Assembly: GCA_024233875.1 (NCBI GenBank)
Contig: JACKPB010000005.1
Location: forward strand, 186,001-250,000
Direction of reading: 5' to 3'
Origin: Leptospiraceae bacterium
GTDB taxonomy: Bacteria; Spirochaetota; Leptospiria; Leptospirales; Leptospiraceae
Length of the DNA stretch: 64,000 nt
In this document: in pieces, positions 25,504 through 34,042 of the stretch
Numbering within the stretch: position 1 is the stretch's first letter
Layout of the letters: every line of letters starts with the position of its first letter
The notes under the pieces: model-generated
Told to the model about the DNA's origin: nothing
Database searches by the model: none
Seen by the model: the letters and a program-made list of their open reading frames with translations, nothing else
Made by a program: the position numbers and the translations under genes

Positions 25504-25785
25504 ATGCGCGCATATGAGATTACAAATGTGATTTTGGACAATCCTCATTCCTTAACGGAAGAGACAAAGTCTGAGATCAAAAACATTCTCCAGAAATACT
25601 CTGTAGAAATCGAGTCAGAAGAAGACTGGGGACAGAAAAAGCTTTGGCACAAAATTCGTGGTAACGAGACTGGTTTTTACCACTACATGAAATGCAAAGC
25701 TGAACCGAATGTAATTTCTGATTTAGAAAATGAATTCAAACTGAATCAGAATATATTAAGATCGTTAATCATATCTCTAAAGTAA
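25504..25785 (+). CDS. rpsF: 30S ribosomal protein bS6
   Basis: A 93-residue small-subunit protein that forms a heterodimer with bS18 on the 30S platform. The sequence shows the S6 order: N-terminal strand RAYEITNVIL, helix, the central EEDWGQKKLWHKIRGNETGFYHYMKC and the C-terminal helix FKLNQNILRSLIISLK. It is first in the conserved rpsF-ssb-rpsR-rplI order, preceded by a structured leader; ssb follows after 1 base. The AAAGGAG ribosome site is 10 bases upstream. Confidence 0.95.
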   Translation: MRAYEITNVILDNPHSLTEETKSEIKNILQKYSVEIESEEDWGQKKLWHKIRGNETGFYHYMKCKAEPNVISDLENEFKLNQNILRSLIISLK

Positions 25786-25786
25786 T

Positions 25787-26221
25787 ATGGCAAATGACTT
25801 AAACAAGGTCCTGATGATTGGACGACTCACCAGGGATCCTGATTTTAAAACAATCAACAACACTTCTGTAGCAAACTTTTCTTTAGCAAACAATAGAACC
25901 TATGTCGCAAATAATGAAAAGAAAGAGGAAACTCATTTTTTTGATTGTGAAGTATGGGGAAAATTGGCAGAAATTCTCAGAGATTATGGGAAAAAAGGAA
26001 AGCAAATTGCGATCGAGGGGAGATTGTCTCAATCTACCTGGGATGCCCCGGATGGAAAGAAAAACAGTAGAATCAGAATTCGTGTAGACAGTTTTCAATT
26101 ATTGGGTTCCTCCGGCCCTGCTCCATCAAACCAGGGTTCCGGATCCTACAATCAGGTGAAAAACGAACCTGTTTATGAAGAAACACAGGATTATAATTAT
26201 TCTGATGATGATATTTTTTAA
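25787..26221 (+). CDS. ssb: Single-stranded DNA-binding protein
   Basis: A 144-residue OB-fold protein that coats single-stranded DNA in replication and repair. N-terminal LNKVLMIGRLTRDPDFKTINNTSVANFSLANNR, then FFDCEVWGKLAEILRDYGKKGKQIAIEGRLSQSTW are typical. A disordered linker rich in Gly, Ser and Asn (about 106-130) leads to the acidic tail DDDIF, the conserved partner-binding tip. It lies between rpsF and rpsR, as in many bacteria. Confidence 0.96.
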   Translation: MANDLNKVLMIGRLTRDPDFKTINNTSVANFSLANNRTYVANNEKKEETHFFDCEVWGKLAEILRDYGKKGKQIAIEGRLSQSTWDAPDGKKNSRIRIRVDSFQLLGSSGPAPSNQGSGSYNQVKNEPVYEETQDYNYSDDDIF

Positions 26222-26232
26222 ATGAGGAATGT

Positions 26233-26604
26233 ATGACAGAAGAAACCAACCAGGAAACAGAAGCAGTAAAAGAAATTCATCCTACTAAAGAAAAAGTCTA
26301 TACCAAACGAAACGACGACGAGGATGATGATGAGGAAAAAAACTTTCGCGGGAAAGACGGCGAGGGTAAGTTCCAAAAGAAAAACTCTAAGTACAAGAGA
26401 AAAGTTTGCAAGTTCACAGCTGATAAGCAATTGGCAGCTGCTCTAAATTACAAAAGAGTTGACATTCTTGAAAGATTCATTACGAATCGCGGTAAGATTT
26501 TGCCCAGAAGAATCACCGGTACATCTGCAAAATGGCAGAGAATTTTGGTTAGGGAAATCAAAAAAGCCAGAGCTATTGGACTACTTCCCTACAAAGTACT
26601 TTAA
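26233..26604 (+). CDS. rpsR: 30S ribosomal protein bS18 with long acidic N-terminal extension
   Basis: A 123-residue protein; usual bS18 is 75-85 residues. The core occupies about residues 54-123: KVCKFTADKQ, NYKRVDILERFITNRGKILPRRITGTSAKWQRILVREIKKARAIGLLPY. The first 45 residues are low-complexity, beginning with TEETNQETEAVKE and containing the acidic run DDEDDDEE followed by Lys-rich sequence. The start has a GAGGAA ribosome site; a shorter product would need an internal start that I do not see. The single Cys in KVCKF is of the zinc-ribbon-remnant type. Confidence 0.95.
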   Translation: MTEETNQETEAVKEIHPTKEKVYTKRNDDEDDDEEKNFRGKDGEGKFQKKNSKYKRKVCKFTADKQLAAALNYKRVDILERFITNRGKILPRRITGTSAKWQRILVREIKKARAIGLLPYKVL

Positions 26605-26618
26605 TCAGAGGAGAAACT

Positions 26619-27071
26619 ATGAAAATTGTACTACAAAAAGACTTTCCGAATCTAGGTGATGCTGGAGATATCAAAGAAGTTGCCGATGGATATGCCAGAA
26701 ACTTCCTAATTCCTCAAAAAATTGCCATTCGAGCCAGTGAAGGATCCACCAAAACCGCCCTTCATCAAAAAAAATTGATCGAATTGAAGAAAGAGAAGAG
26801 AACCAAATCCATGCAGGAACTCTCAAAGAGTATTTCTAATAAAGAAGTAGAAATCATTGTCAATGTTGGTGAAAATGACAAACTCTTCGGTTCTGTAACT
26901 GCTCAGGACATAGCCTCAGCTCTTAAAAAAACAGGAATTGAAATTGATAAGAGAAAAATCGAATTGAATGATTCGATCAAAGCTCTAGGAACTTTCCCTG
27001 TCAAAATCAAACTTGCCGATGGTATTCACTCTACCATCTCTGTGAAGGTCTCTAAAGAAACCCAATCATGA
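26619..27071 (+). CDS. rplI: 50S ribosomal protein bL9
   Basis: A 150-residue large-subunit protein. The N-terminal domain has the signature DFPNLGDAGDIKEVADGYARNFLIPQKIAI, followed by the long connecting helix (residues about 40-75, KKLIELKKEKRTKSMQELSKSI) and the C-terminal domain (DKLFGSVTAQDIASALKKTGIEIDKRKIEL). Normal family length. The ribosome site is GAGGAG before the ATG, and the stop overlaps the dnaB start by 4 bases. Confidence 0.96.
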   Translation: MKIVLQKDFPNLGDAGDIKEVADGYARNFLIPQKIAIRASEGSTKTALHQKKLIELKKEKRTKSMQELSKSISNKEVEIIVNVGENDKLFGSVTAQDIASALKKTGIEIDKRKIELNDSIKALGTFPVKIKLADGIHSTISVKVSKETQS

Positions 27072-28381
27072 ACAACCCTCCTCTGTTTGAGAATGAATCA
27101 GAGAAATCTTTTCTGGCTCTTCTCTTATTAAGAGGAGCTTCCGGTAATACAGATTTTGGAATATTACCGGAAGATTTTTACAACGATCTTCATAAAAGAA
27201 TCTTTACCGTGATGATTGATCTAATCGACCATCAGGTACAAATTGATCCGGTATCTGTGATCAACTTATTGAAAGAAAAAGCTCTTTTCAGGGATGAAAC
27301 CAAAGAATCGGACTACATAATTTCTCTTTACAATAATGCAATCATGGTTCAACCACTCTCCTACTATTCGAAAAGAATAAAAAAACTTTCAGATCGCAGG
27401 AAGTACATCCAAATTCTCCAATCGGCTATCCAATTTGTCCATACGGATAGCAATGAAAATGAAACAGTATTTACAAAAATCGAAGGAGATCTTTCGAGAA
27501 TCTCCAGGGCGACTGTTGCCAGTGGACTACGATCGATCAAAGAAGACAAAGATGAACTCATAGATTATATCAAAACTATGTACGAGACCAAAGGCGCTAC
27601 TTCCGGTCTCAGAACACATTTTCATGAACTCGATGAGGTAACTACCGGTTTAAAAAAACATGAATTGTTTATTCTCGCAGCCCGTCCCGGGATTGGAAAA
27701 ACGACATTTGCATTGAACATTGCTGCCAATGTAGCCTTAAAAGAAAAAGGAAATGTTGCGATATTTTCAATGGAAATGAGTAGATTGGAGCTTCTCATTA
27801 AAATGATCTGCTCTGATGCCAGAATCAATTCAAATCTTCTGAAGACCGGAGCCCTTCATCCGGGAGATCAATCAAAATTGATCAATTCGATAGTAAACAT
27901 AACCTCTTCCTCAATTTATATAGATGACAGTGGTGCTCTTACTATCTGGGAATTCAAAAGTCGAATTCGTCAATTGCTCATCACAAACCCTCTCTCATTG
28001 ATTGTAGTGGACTACCTTCAGTTGATGGATGATCCAACCGTAAAAGAAAGTAGACAACAGGTAGTGTCTTCTGTCTCCAGAAATTTAAAACAAATGGCAA
28101 GAGAAGCGGAGTGTCCGATCATAGCACTATCTCAGCTCTCCCGGGATGTTGAAAAGAGATCAAGAGACAACAAACCCCAACTCTCAGATCTGAGAGAATC
28201 GGGAGCAATTGAACAGGATGCGGATATTGTCGCCTTTATCCATAGGGAAAGAGATTCAGAGAATATTCCAGAAGACAAAAAAAATATGGCTGAATTGATC
28301 ATTGCTAAAAATAGAGCCGGTGCACAAAAAACTTTCGACTTAATTTTCACTCCGGAATACAGTAGATTTGACAACGTATAA
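27068..28381 (+). CDS. dnaB: Replicative DNA helicase DnaB
   Basis: A 437-residue hexameric helicase that unwinds DNA at the replication fork. N-terminal DnaB domain (residues about 5-110), linker, then a RecA-like domain with Walker A ARPGIGKTT (205-213), NVAIFSMEMS, Walker B LIVVDYLQLM, and the closing AIEQDADIVAFIHRE and KNRAGAQKTFDLIF. No intein insertion. It overlaps rplI by 4 bases (ATGA) and the following surA-like gene by 1 base (TAATG), so replication, ribosomal and chaperone genes share a transcript. Confidence 0.96.
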   Translation: MNNPPLFENESEKSFLALLLLRGASGNTDFGILPEDFYNDLHKRIFTVMIDLIDHQVQIDPVSVINLLKEKALFRDETKESDYIISLYNNAIMVQPLSYYSKRIKKLSDRRKYIQILQSAIQFVHTDSNENETVFTKIEGDLSRISRATVASGLRSIKEDKDELIDYIKTMYETKGATSGLRTHFHELDEVTTGLKKHELFILAARPGIGKTTFALNIAANVALKEKGNVAIFSMEMSRLELLIKMICSDARINSNLLKTGALHPGDQSKLINSIVNITSSSIYIDDSGALTIWEFKSRIRQLLITNPLSLIVVDYLQLMDDPTVKESRQQVVSSVSRNLKQMAREAECPIIALSQLSRDVEKRSRDNKPQLSDLRESGAIEQDADIVAFIHRERDSENIPEDKKNMAELIIAKNRAGAQKTFDLIFTPEYSRFDNV

Positions 28382-29394
28382 TGAAAATCCTATTTTTTTT
28401 TATATCTGTATATTTACTCACATCTTTGTCCCTAACTGCCGGAGAAACGATCAATAGGATCATAGCCACCATAGGGCAAAAATCTGTCACACAGATGGAC
28501 TATGACAAAGCATTGGAAAAGTACAAACTTCTTTTTAAAAATACGAAATCTCCCTATAAAGGTTCACTGAATACTCAGATCATAGACTTTCTAATCAGCA
28601 GGCTTATCATAGAAATTACCTCAGATGAAGAAACAATCACGGTAACTCCCAAGAGAATTGAATCAGAAATTTCCAGAATTATGGAAAATTCCGGTATTTC
28701 AGATAGATTGGCATTTGAAAAACACATCACTGAGAGAATGGGAATCCCCTTTCAGGTCTGGGAAGAAGAGCTTCCCTATCAAATTATGAAGAATCAACTC
28801 ATTCAGGTGAGAGTACCCGTTCGTTCTCCCACCGAAGAAGAAATTCAGAAATGGTACAATCAAAATAAGTCAAAAATCGGTTTTGAATTTAAATACCGGG
28901 AGATAGCTATTGTTCCCAAGAACAAAAGCTTTGATGAGGAAGATCGAGTATCCAACGAAATCAATCAAATCAAAAAAGAGATCCGCAAGGATAAATCTTC
29001 CTTCAACCTAATTGCTTCCGGACCACGCAACAATTCTTTTCATAGAAATGGATTTGTGGATTGGACACCGATCGGTGAGATATTCAAAGAAAATCGATTT
29101 GTTGCCAATTACCTAATGCAACTAAAAGAAGGTACTTTCTCAGATGTATTTAGGGACGAGAAAAATAGATATTGCATCATAAAAGTGGAAGGAAAAAGAT
29201 TTACTCCACTAGAAGTAATTCGTAGATATATTCAAAATGTTTTACAGGGAGAAAAAATTGAAGCTTCGTTCGATGAATGGATTCTGGAAAGAAGAAAAGA
29301 ACTTCCTATTTTCATTTATGACAAGTCCTATCTAATCGAGAATAAACTCGAAGCTCCGGACGAATCTTTCAATGCCAATAAACTGATTTATTAA
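28381..29394 (+). CDS. SurA-like periplasmic chaperone with parvulin domain
   Basis: A 337-residue exported protein with signal peptide (KILFFFISVYLLTSLSLTAG). The N-terminal SurA-type chaperone domain (INRIIATIGQKSVTQMDYDKALEKY through the QVWEEELPYQIMKNQLI helix) is followed by one PPIC/parvulin-like region (FEFKYREIAIVPKN, GFVDWTPIGEIF, LMQLKEGTFSDVFRDEKNRYCIIKVEGKRF). It resembles the leptospiral SurA/PrsA-like protein known structurally as LIC12922, recalled from memory. Likely role: folding of outer-membrane proteins in the periplasm. Start and stop each overlap their neighbours by 1 base. Confidence 0.85.
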   Translation: MKILFFFISVYLLTSLSLTAGETINRIIATIGQKSVTQMDYDKALEKYKLLFKNTKSPYKGSLNTQIIDFLISRLIIEITSDEETITVTPKRIESEISRIMENSGISDRLAFEKHITERMGIPFQVWEEELPYQIMKNQLIQVRVPVRSPTEEEIQKWYNQNKSKIGFEFKYREIAIVPKNKSFDEEDRVSNEINQIKKEIRKDKSSFNLIASGPRNNSFHRNGFVDWTPIGEIFKENRFVANYLMQLKEGTFSDVFRDEKNRYCIIKVEGKRFTPLEVIRRYIQNVLQGEKIEASFDEWILERRKELPIFIYDKSYLIENKLEAPDESFNANKLIY

Positions 29395-30908
29395 TGAACT
29401 TTACATTCCCCCCACCCTCACTCATAGCCATTTACCTAAACCAATCCCAAATAGAATTGTTTAATAATGGGTCATTGACCCAAGATTTATTTGAACATTT
29501 TCAAAGTTCCTTACTTTCTATTTTTGGAGATATACCTAGATATTCAAACCACCATTTGAATGGGTTTTGCAATCAGATTGAATCGAATGATGAATCAACC
29601 TTTATCTTAGAGGTAGGTAGAAGACTTCCTCCCTCAGAATTCCCTGATCCCGATATCGATGAAATCTACTTTGCATATTTCCAGGGCATATACCCACTCT
29701 TGAGTCAGGAGCTTACCCGAAAACTTATAGAAAGACATAAAAAATATTTCTCCCAATATTCTTTCAGTGAGAATTTACCTCCCGGAATGGTTCCTGTTTT
29801 CATTTCGAGAGAATTCGTTTCAACTCTCCCTGAGAATCTTAGCTTGGGAGTTCATGAATATCTTCTTAAAAATATCAATCAATACGATACAGAAATACTA
29901 TTCGAATCTCCTGATCTTAGAAAGTATAGATTGAATTTCACCTGCAACACCTTATCTTCGATTACCCAATCTGAAAGCCTCCTGAATTCAAATATTGATG
30001 TAAATCATTCTCAGTTAGAAACTATTATTAAAGAAAACTCTAATATTCTTAGATTGGGTCCTTCGTATATCAATCTGGAGTTAATTGATAATTGCAATTT
30101 AAAATGTGAATTTTGTCCGAGGTCATTGAACAATCATCAAAATGGAAACCACTCCCTCGACCCTGAAATCATCAAAACATTCATGAAGAGAATCGACAGC
30201 ACATATAGAAATGAATTTCAGATTTGCCTTGGTGGAAACGGTGAACCACTTCTTTACAATGATCTTAAGAAAGTATTGGAGCTTATAGGTAGCCTATCCA
30301 ATCTGAACAGGTTGATTATCGAATCCTCTCTTTCTACTGATATAACGGATTTTTTAAATATTCTAGAAAATCTAGATAAGAATATCCTCAATAAAATAGT
30401 TATTATTGTAAATCTAAGCACTCTCAACACCGGACTTTATCAAAAACTCTATTCATCCTCCGATACCCCCGAAACAATCCTAAAAAAAATGGAATCAATT
30501 CTAAAAGTTTTTCCAAAAGAAAATCTATATGTTCAAATCTTAAAAATTAAAGAAGTAGAATCAGAAATAGAATCTTATTTTAATTTTTTTGAAGAGAAGG
30601 GATACAAAATTATTCTTCAAAAATACAATTCCCGGGCGAATCAAATGATCGAAAGAAGAGTGAATGATCTTACTCCCATTCACCGGGATTTCTGTTGGCA
30701 TCTGACTAGAGATTTAGAGATTCATGCTAATGGAAATGTCACAGCCTGTAAACAATCCGACATCGTCCTGGGCAATGTCTACACTGAAGAGGTAACTCTT
30801 CTCTGGGAGAAGAACCATGAGCGTTTTCTCAATTCATTGAATCATTTACATGAGAGAAATGATACCCCCTGCTTGAATTGTGACGAATGGTACACATTCA
30901 ATGGATAA
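29394..30908 (+). CDS. Spiro-SPASM radical SAM protein
   Basis: A 504-residue protein fitting the spirochaete-restricted spiro-SPASM family. Residues 1-220 are an unknown N-terminal domain. The radical SAM domain starts at ELIDNCNLKCEFCPRS, with the CxxxCxxC cysteines at 234, 238 and 241 binding the SAM cluster, then ICLGGNGEPLLY. The C-terminal SPASM region holds further cysteines (HRDFCWHL, VTACKQSD, CLNCDEW) for an auxiliary cluster, with LEIHANGNVTACKQSDIVLGNVYTEEVTLLWE typical of SPASM. The substrate is unknown; SPASM enzymes usually modify peptides or proteins. It overlaps the SpsF/PseG-like gene by 8 bases. Confidence 0.88.
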   Translation: MNFTFPPPSLIAIYLNQSQIELFNNGSLTQDLFEHFQSSLLSIFGDIPRYSNHHLNGFCNQIESNDESTFILEVGRRLPPSEFPDPDIDEIYFAYFQGIYPLLSQELTRKLIERHKKYFSQYSFSENLPPGMVPVFISREFVSTLPENLSLGVHEYLLKNINQYDTEILFESPDLRKYRLNFTCNTLSSITQSESLLNSNIDVNHSQLETIIKENSNILRLGPSYINLELIDNCNLKCEFCPRSLNNHQNGNHSLDPEIIKTFMKRIDSTYRNEFQICLGGNGEPLLYNDLKKVLELIGSLSNLNRLIIESSLSTDITDFLNILENLDKNILNKIVIIVNLSTLNTGLYQKLYSSSDTPETILKKMESILKVFPKENLYVQILKIKEVESEIESYFNFFEEKGYKIILQKYNSRANQMIERRVNDLTPIHRDFCWHLTRDLEIHANGNVTACKQSDIVLGNVYTEEVTLLWEKNHERFLNSLNHLHERNDTPCLNCDEWYTFNG

Positions 30909-32469
30909 AGTTTTCGCCTTTATCCAAGCCAGATCAACTTCCACCCGTTTACCGAATAAAGTAGTTTTACCTTTTACGGATAGTCCCGAACAAACTATTC
31001 TGGATCATATTTTTCTTAGATGCAGGACAGTTCTTCCTGAAAAAAATATTATCTTCCTGATTCCAAAAAACGACCAACCACTAAAGAGTTTTTTAGATGA
31101 AAGAAAATATTTATATTTCGAAGGAAGTGAGGAGGATGTGAGGGATCGATACATAAAAGCAGCCAATTATTTTGATGCTGAGTACATAATTAGATTGACC
31201 GGTGACAATCCTTTCATAGATACTTTTCACCTACAACTTCTAGTAGAATCCACTGCTTTGAAAAATTATGATTTGGCTTCCTTTAAAAATCTTCCGTTAG
31301 GAGGGAGTGGAGAAATATTTACTAAAATAGCCTTAGAGACACAACCTCCGGGTGGTATTACAGATTATATGGCGGAACATGTATCACTTCATATTAAGGA
31401 ATATCCGGAATTTTTTAAAGTTATAAAATTTATTCCAATTTTAGACAATGAAAGTCAAACAATCTCTGCTTCAATCCGTATCACTGTAGATGAAAAGGAT
31501 GATTTTTTAGTAGCTCAATCTATCTATTCATCTCTAAAAAACATTCCAAATTTCAGCGTTTACGATTTGATAAGTCTTTACAAATCAAATTCAGATATAT
31601 TTTTTAAAAATAAAAATGTTTCTCAAGTCACATTTAAACTCCCTAATGCAAATTCAAATTTAAATAGATTGAAAATTTCCATATTTGCTCCGAACAATAA
31701 GGAGTATGGAAGCGGTCATTTTGAAAGATCAACTATTCTAAACATTCTTTTACAAACACTCGGATTTGAAGTAACATTAGATAGAGATTTCCCAAAAGTC
31801 AATGATTCTGATTTTTATATTATCGATTATCGTGATATTAAAGTTCCTGAAGAATTTCCCATTCATCGAGTTTTATTATTGGACAATTTGAATCCGGATA
31901 ATTTCAAATATCAACATTTTTTGAGTCTTCCCCATCCTGAAATGAAAAATAATTTCGATAACATTCTCTTTTCAAAATCTTCCATTCATTTTCAAGACAA
32001 ATCCAAATCAGGAAATCTAATTCTGGTCTATGCAGGGTCTCTGGGTTCAGAATTCTGTGATCCTTTAGATGATTGTTTACTGAAACATTTTCCTGAATTG
32101 CCAATTCTTAGAATTGGAGGAAGCAATCCCAATTCAAATAAAATTGATTATCAAAATAGATTAAATCGATTTGAATATCAGAAACTATTGTCAGAATCTA
32201 ATATCTTTGTTACATACTACGGACAGAGTATATTCGAAGCGGCACTCTTTAAAAAGAAAATTATTCTTTTTTCAATATCCGAATACCATCATCAATTAGC
32301 AAAATTTTTTAGTGAGCTTTATCCGGCTGCTCTATTGGGCTTTCCCGAAGATTTCAATAATTTTCATCCCGAAAATACATCCACAATACTTTTTGAATAT
32401 CCAATCATCCCTAAAGATGGATATTTGAATTTACTTTCAAAAATTAAGGATCTTATAAATAAGTTATGA
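30901..32469 (+). CDS. Fusion of SpsF-like cytidylyltransferase and PseG-like glycosyl hydrolase/transferase
   Basis: About 522 residues from the ATG at 30901; an open GTG 21 bases upstream is less family-like. The N-terminal half is a CMP-sugar synthase-type domain like SpsF: FAFIQARSTSTRLPNKVVLPF, FEGSEEDVRDRY, IIRLTGDNPFID and ITVDEKDDFLV. From about residue 255 a second domain resembles PseG/SpsG: KISIFAPNNKEYGSGHFERSTIL (the GxGHxxR motif) and a C-terminal EYQKLLSESNIFVTYYGQSIFEAALFKKK. This parallels spore-coat SpsF plus SpsG and nonulosonate genes, suggesting activation and processing of an envelope or flagellin sugar (inference). The reaction is not established. Confidence 0.78.
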   Translation: MDKVFAFIQARSTSTRLPNKVVLPFTDSPEQTILDHIFLRCRTVLPEKNIIFLIPKNDQPLKSFLDERKYLYFEGSEEDVRDRYIKAANYFDAEYIIRLTGDNPFIDTFHLQLLVESTALKNYDLASFKNLPLGGSGEIFTKIALETQPPGGITDYMAEHVSLHIKEYPEFFKVIKFIPILDNESQTISASIRITVDEKDDFLVAQSIYSSLKNIPNFSVYDLISLYKSNSDIFFKNKNVSQVTFKLPNANSNLNRLKISIFAPNNKEYGSGHFERSTILNILLQTLGFEVTLDRDFPKVNDSDFYIIDYRDIKVPEEFPIHRVLLLDNLNPDNFKYQHFLSLPHPEMKNNFDNILFSKSSIHFQDKSKSGNLILVYAGSLGSEFCDPLDDCLLKHFPELPILRIGGSNPNSNKIDYQNRLNRFEYQKLLSESNIFVTYYGQSIFEAALFKKKIILFSISEYHHQLAKFFSELYPAALLGFPEDFNNFHPENTSTILFEYPIIPKDGYLNLLSKIKDLINKL

Positions 32470-33464
32470 AGCATATTTTATTTTTGATTACTCTGATTGT
32501 ACATTTACCTTCTCTGTTTTCTCAAGAATTAAGTGAAACTATTCAAAAATCCAATACTCCAAGAACCAAATTAGAAATTCAAAAACTATCTAATGATTCC
32601 AAATTACTACTCAGAGCTCAAAAAACAGTAGAGGCTGCAAAATTAGCTGAAAAAATTTTCGAATTGTCACCTTTATCTCCCGAATCAAATTACATTCAGG
32701 GACAGATCTATTTTGTAAAGAAAGATTATCACAGTGCAATCATGGAGTTTAATAAAGCAATTGACAAACAGGAAAATCATGAACCTTCCCTCTTTATGAT
32801 GGGATTATCTCATTTCAAACTTAATCTATGGAGACAGTCTCTTAAATTTTTTGAAAAAGCATGCATTCATTCCAGTTACAATCCTTACTATAGATACAAT
32901 CTTACTCTGGCTTACTACCTAACAGGAAATTTTGATAAGGCTAAAATTGAAGCTGAAAAAACTATAGAATTAAAAGAAAATTATTATAAGGTAAAAGTTC
33001 TATTATTAAAATCACTTATAAAACTGAATCAAAAACAGGAAGCATACAAACTAGCTCATAGTATGTATGAAAAAAATATTGAATTAGAATCAATTCTAAC
33101 CCATTATGCTAATCTTCAAATTGATTTGTATTCAAATTACAAGACTGCAATCGATATATTGAAAAAGAAAAAATCATTGTCACCTATAGACAGAAGATTA
33201 TTAGCAATTTCTTATATGGAAACCGGAAATTATTCGACTGCAATTTCTAATTATAAAATTCTATTGGGATCAAATTTTAATTTGGATGAAGATTCATCAA
33301 ATTATCTTAAATGTCTTGTACTGTCCGGAAGAAAAAATGATGCGGAGAAATTATTAAAAAACTTGATTCAGGAATCTCCACACTTAAGAACATATTTTAT
33401 AGATATAATGAATAACCTATTGGAAGGGAAGGAACTTTTTGAATCTCACTATTCCCCCCTTTGA
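32466..33464 (+). CDS. Exported TPR-repeat protein
   Basis: A 332-residue protein with signal peptide (KHILFLITLIVHLPSLFSQ) and about seven tetratricopeptide-like repeats from residue 60 on, for example SNYIQGQIYFVKKDYHSAIMEF, EPSLFMMGLSHFKLNLWRQSL and PYYRYNLTLAYYLTGNFDKA. Likely a periplasmic scaffold for protein interaction. It overlaps the SpsF/PseG-like fusion by 4 bases and is the last gene of the rpsF unit, ending 3 bases from the convergent gmhA stop, with no room for a dedicated terminator. Confidence 0.82.
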   Translation: MKHILFLITLIVHLPSLFSQELSETIQKSNTPRTKLEIQKLSNDSKLLLRAQKTVEAAKLAEKIFELSPLSPESNYIQGQIYFVKKDYHSAIMEFNKAIDKQENHEPSLFMMGLSHFKLNLWRQSLKFFEKACIHSSYNPYYRYNLTLAYYLTGNFDKAKIEAEKTIELKENYYKVKVLLLKSLIKLNQKQEAYKLAHSMYEKNIELESILTHYANLQIDLYSNYKTAIDILKKKKSLSPIDRRLLAISYMETGNYSTAISNYKILLGSNFNLDEDSSNYLKCLVLSGRKNDAEKLLKNLIQESPHLRTYFIDIMNNLLEGKELFESHYSPL

Positions 33465-33467
33465 GAT

Positions 33468-34037
33468 TCAACCTGCATATCTTTTTTCTATTTCCTCACA
33501 TATATAATGATATATCAATATATGCATTTCTTGTATTCTCGGAGTTTTTGTAGAGGGAACATTCAACAAAACATCACTAAAGTCTTTCAATCTTCCTCCG
33601 CTTTCACCTGTGAGTGAAATGACTTTCAATTTCATTTCTTTAGCTTTTTTCGCAGCCCTAAGAGTATTTTCAGAATTTCCGCTAGTAGAAATAAGAAAGA
33701 CCACTCCTCCATTTTTCCCATGAGCTTCCACCTGACGCTCAAAAACAGATTCGTATTCATAGTCATTGGACCAGGCAGTGATTGCGGCTGAATTTGAATT
33801 TAAAGAAATTGCATTGATAGCTTTTCTCTCTTTTAAGAATCTTCCTACCAGCTCTCCGGTTATGTGTTCCGCATCAGCTGCAGAACCTCCATTTCCACAA
33901 ATCAAGATAGGGTTTTCCTGAAGTACATTTTCTGTTAGTATCTTTATTGCAGATTCGATTCTGGATTGTAAATCGGAATCTGAAATCAGAGTTTTTATAT
34001 TTTGAATGTTTTCATTCAATGATTCGATAAAATTCAT
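33468..34037 (-). CDS. gmhA: Sedoheptulose-7-phosphate isomerase
   Basis: Converts sedoheptulose 7-phosphate to heptose 7-phosphate, the first step towards ADP-heptose for LPS core. The 189-residue SIS-domain protein shows ILICGNGGSAADAEHITGELVGRF, a hallmark of GmhA including the zinc-site His, then VFLISTSGNSENTLRAAKKAKEMKL and the C-terminal IQEMHILIYHYICEEIE with catalytic-site His and Glu. The ATG at 34037 has an AGGTGA site 6 bases upstream; the GTG nine bases earlier overlaps it. DiaA-type SIS proteins are similar, but length and the HITGELVGRF segment favour GmhA. A GT9 enzyme at 4570-5565 could use the product. Confidence 0.88.
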   Translation of the reverse strand: MNFIESLNENIQNIKTLISDSDLQSRIESAIKILTENVLQENPILICGNGGSAADAEHITGELVGRFLKERKAINAISLNSNSAAITAWSNDYEYESVFERQVEAHGKNGGVVFLISTSGNSENTLRAAKKAKEMKLKVISLTGESGGRLKDFSDVLLNVPSTKTPRIQEMHILIYHYICEEIEKRYAG

Positions 34038-34042
34038 TTTGT

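Noticed and set aside
30880..30908. Possible frameshift between the spiro-SPASM gene and the SpsF-like gene
   Set aside because: Each frame has its own complete domain and natural stop or start; the 8-base overlap is like other overlaps in this window.
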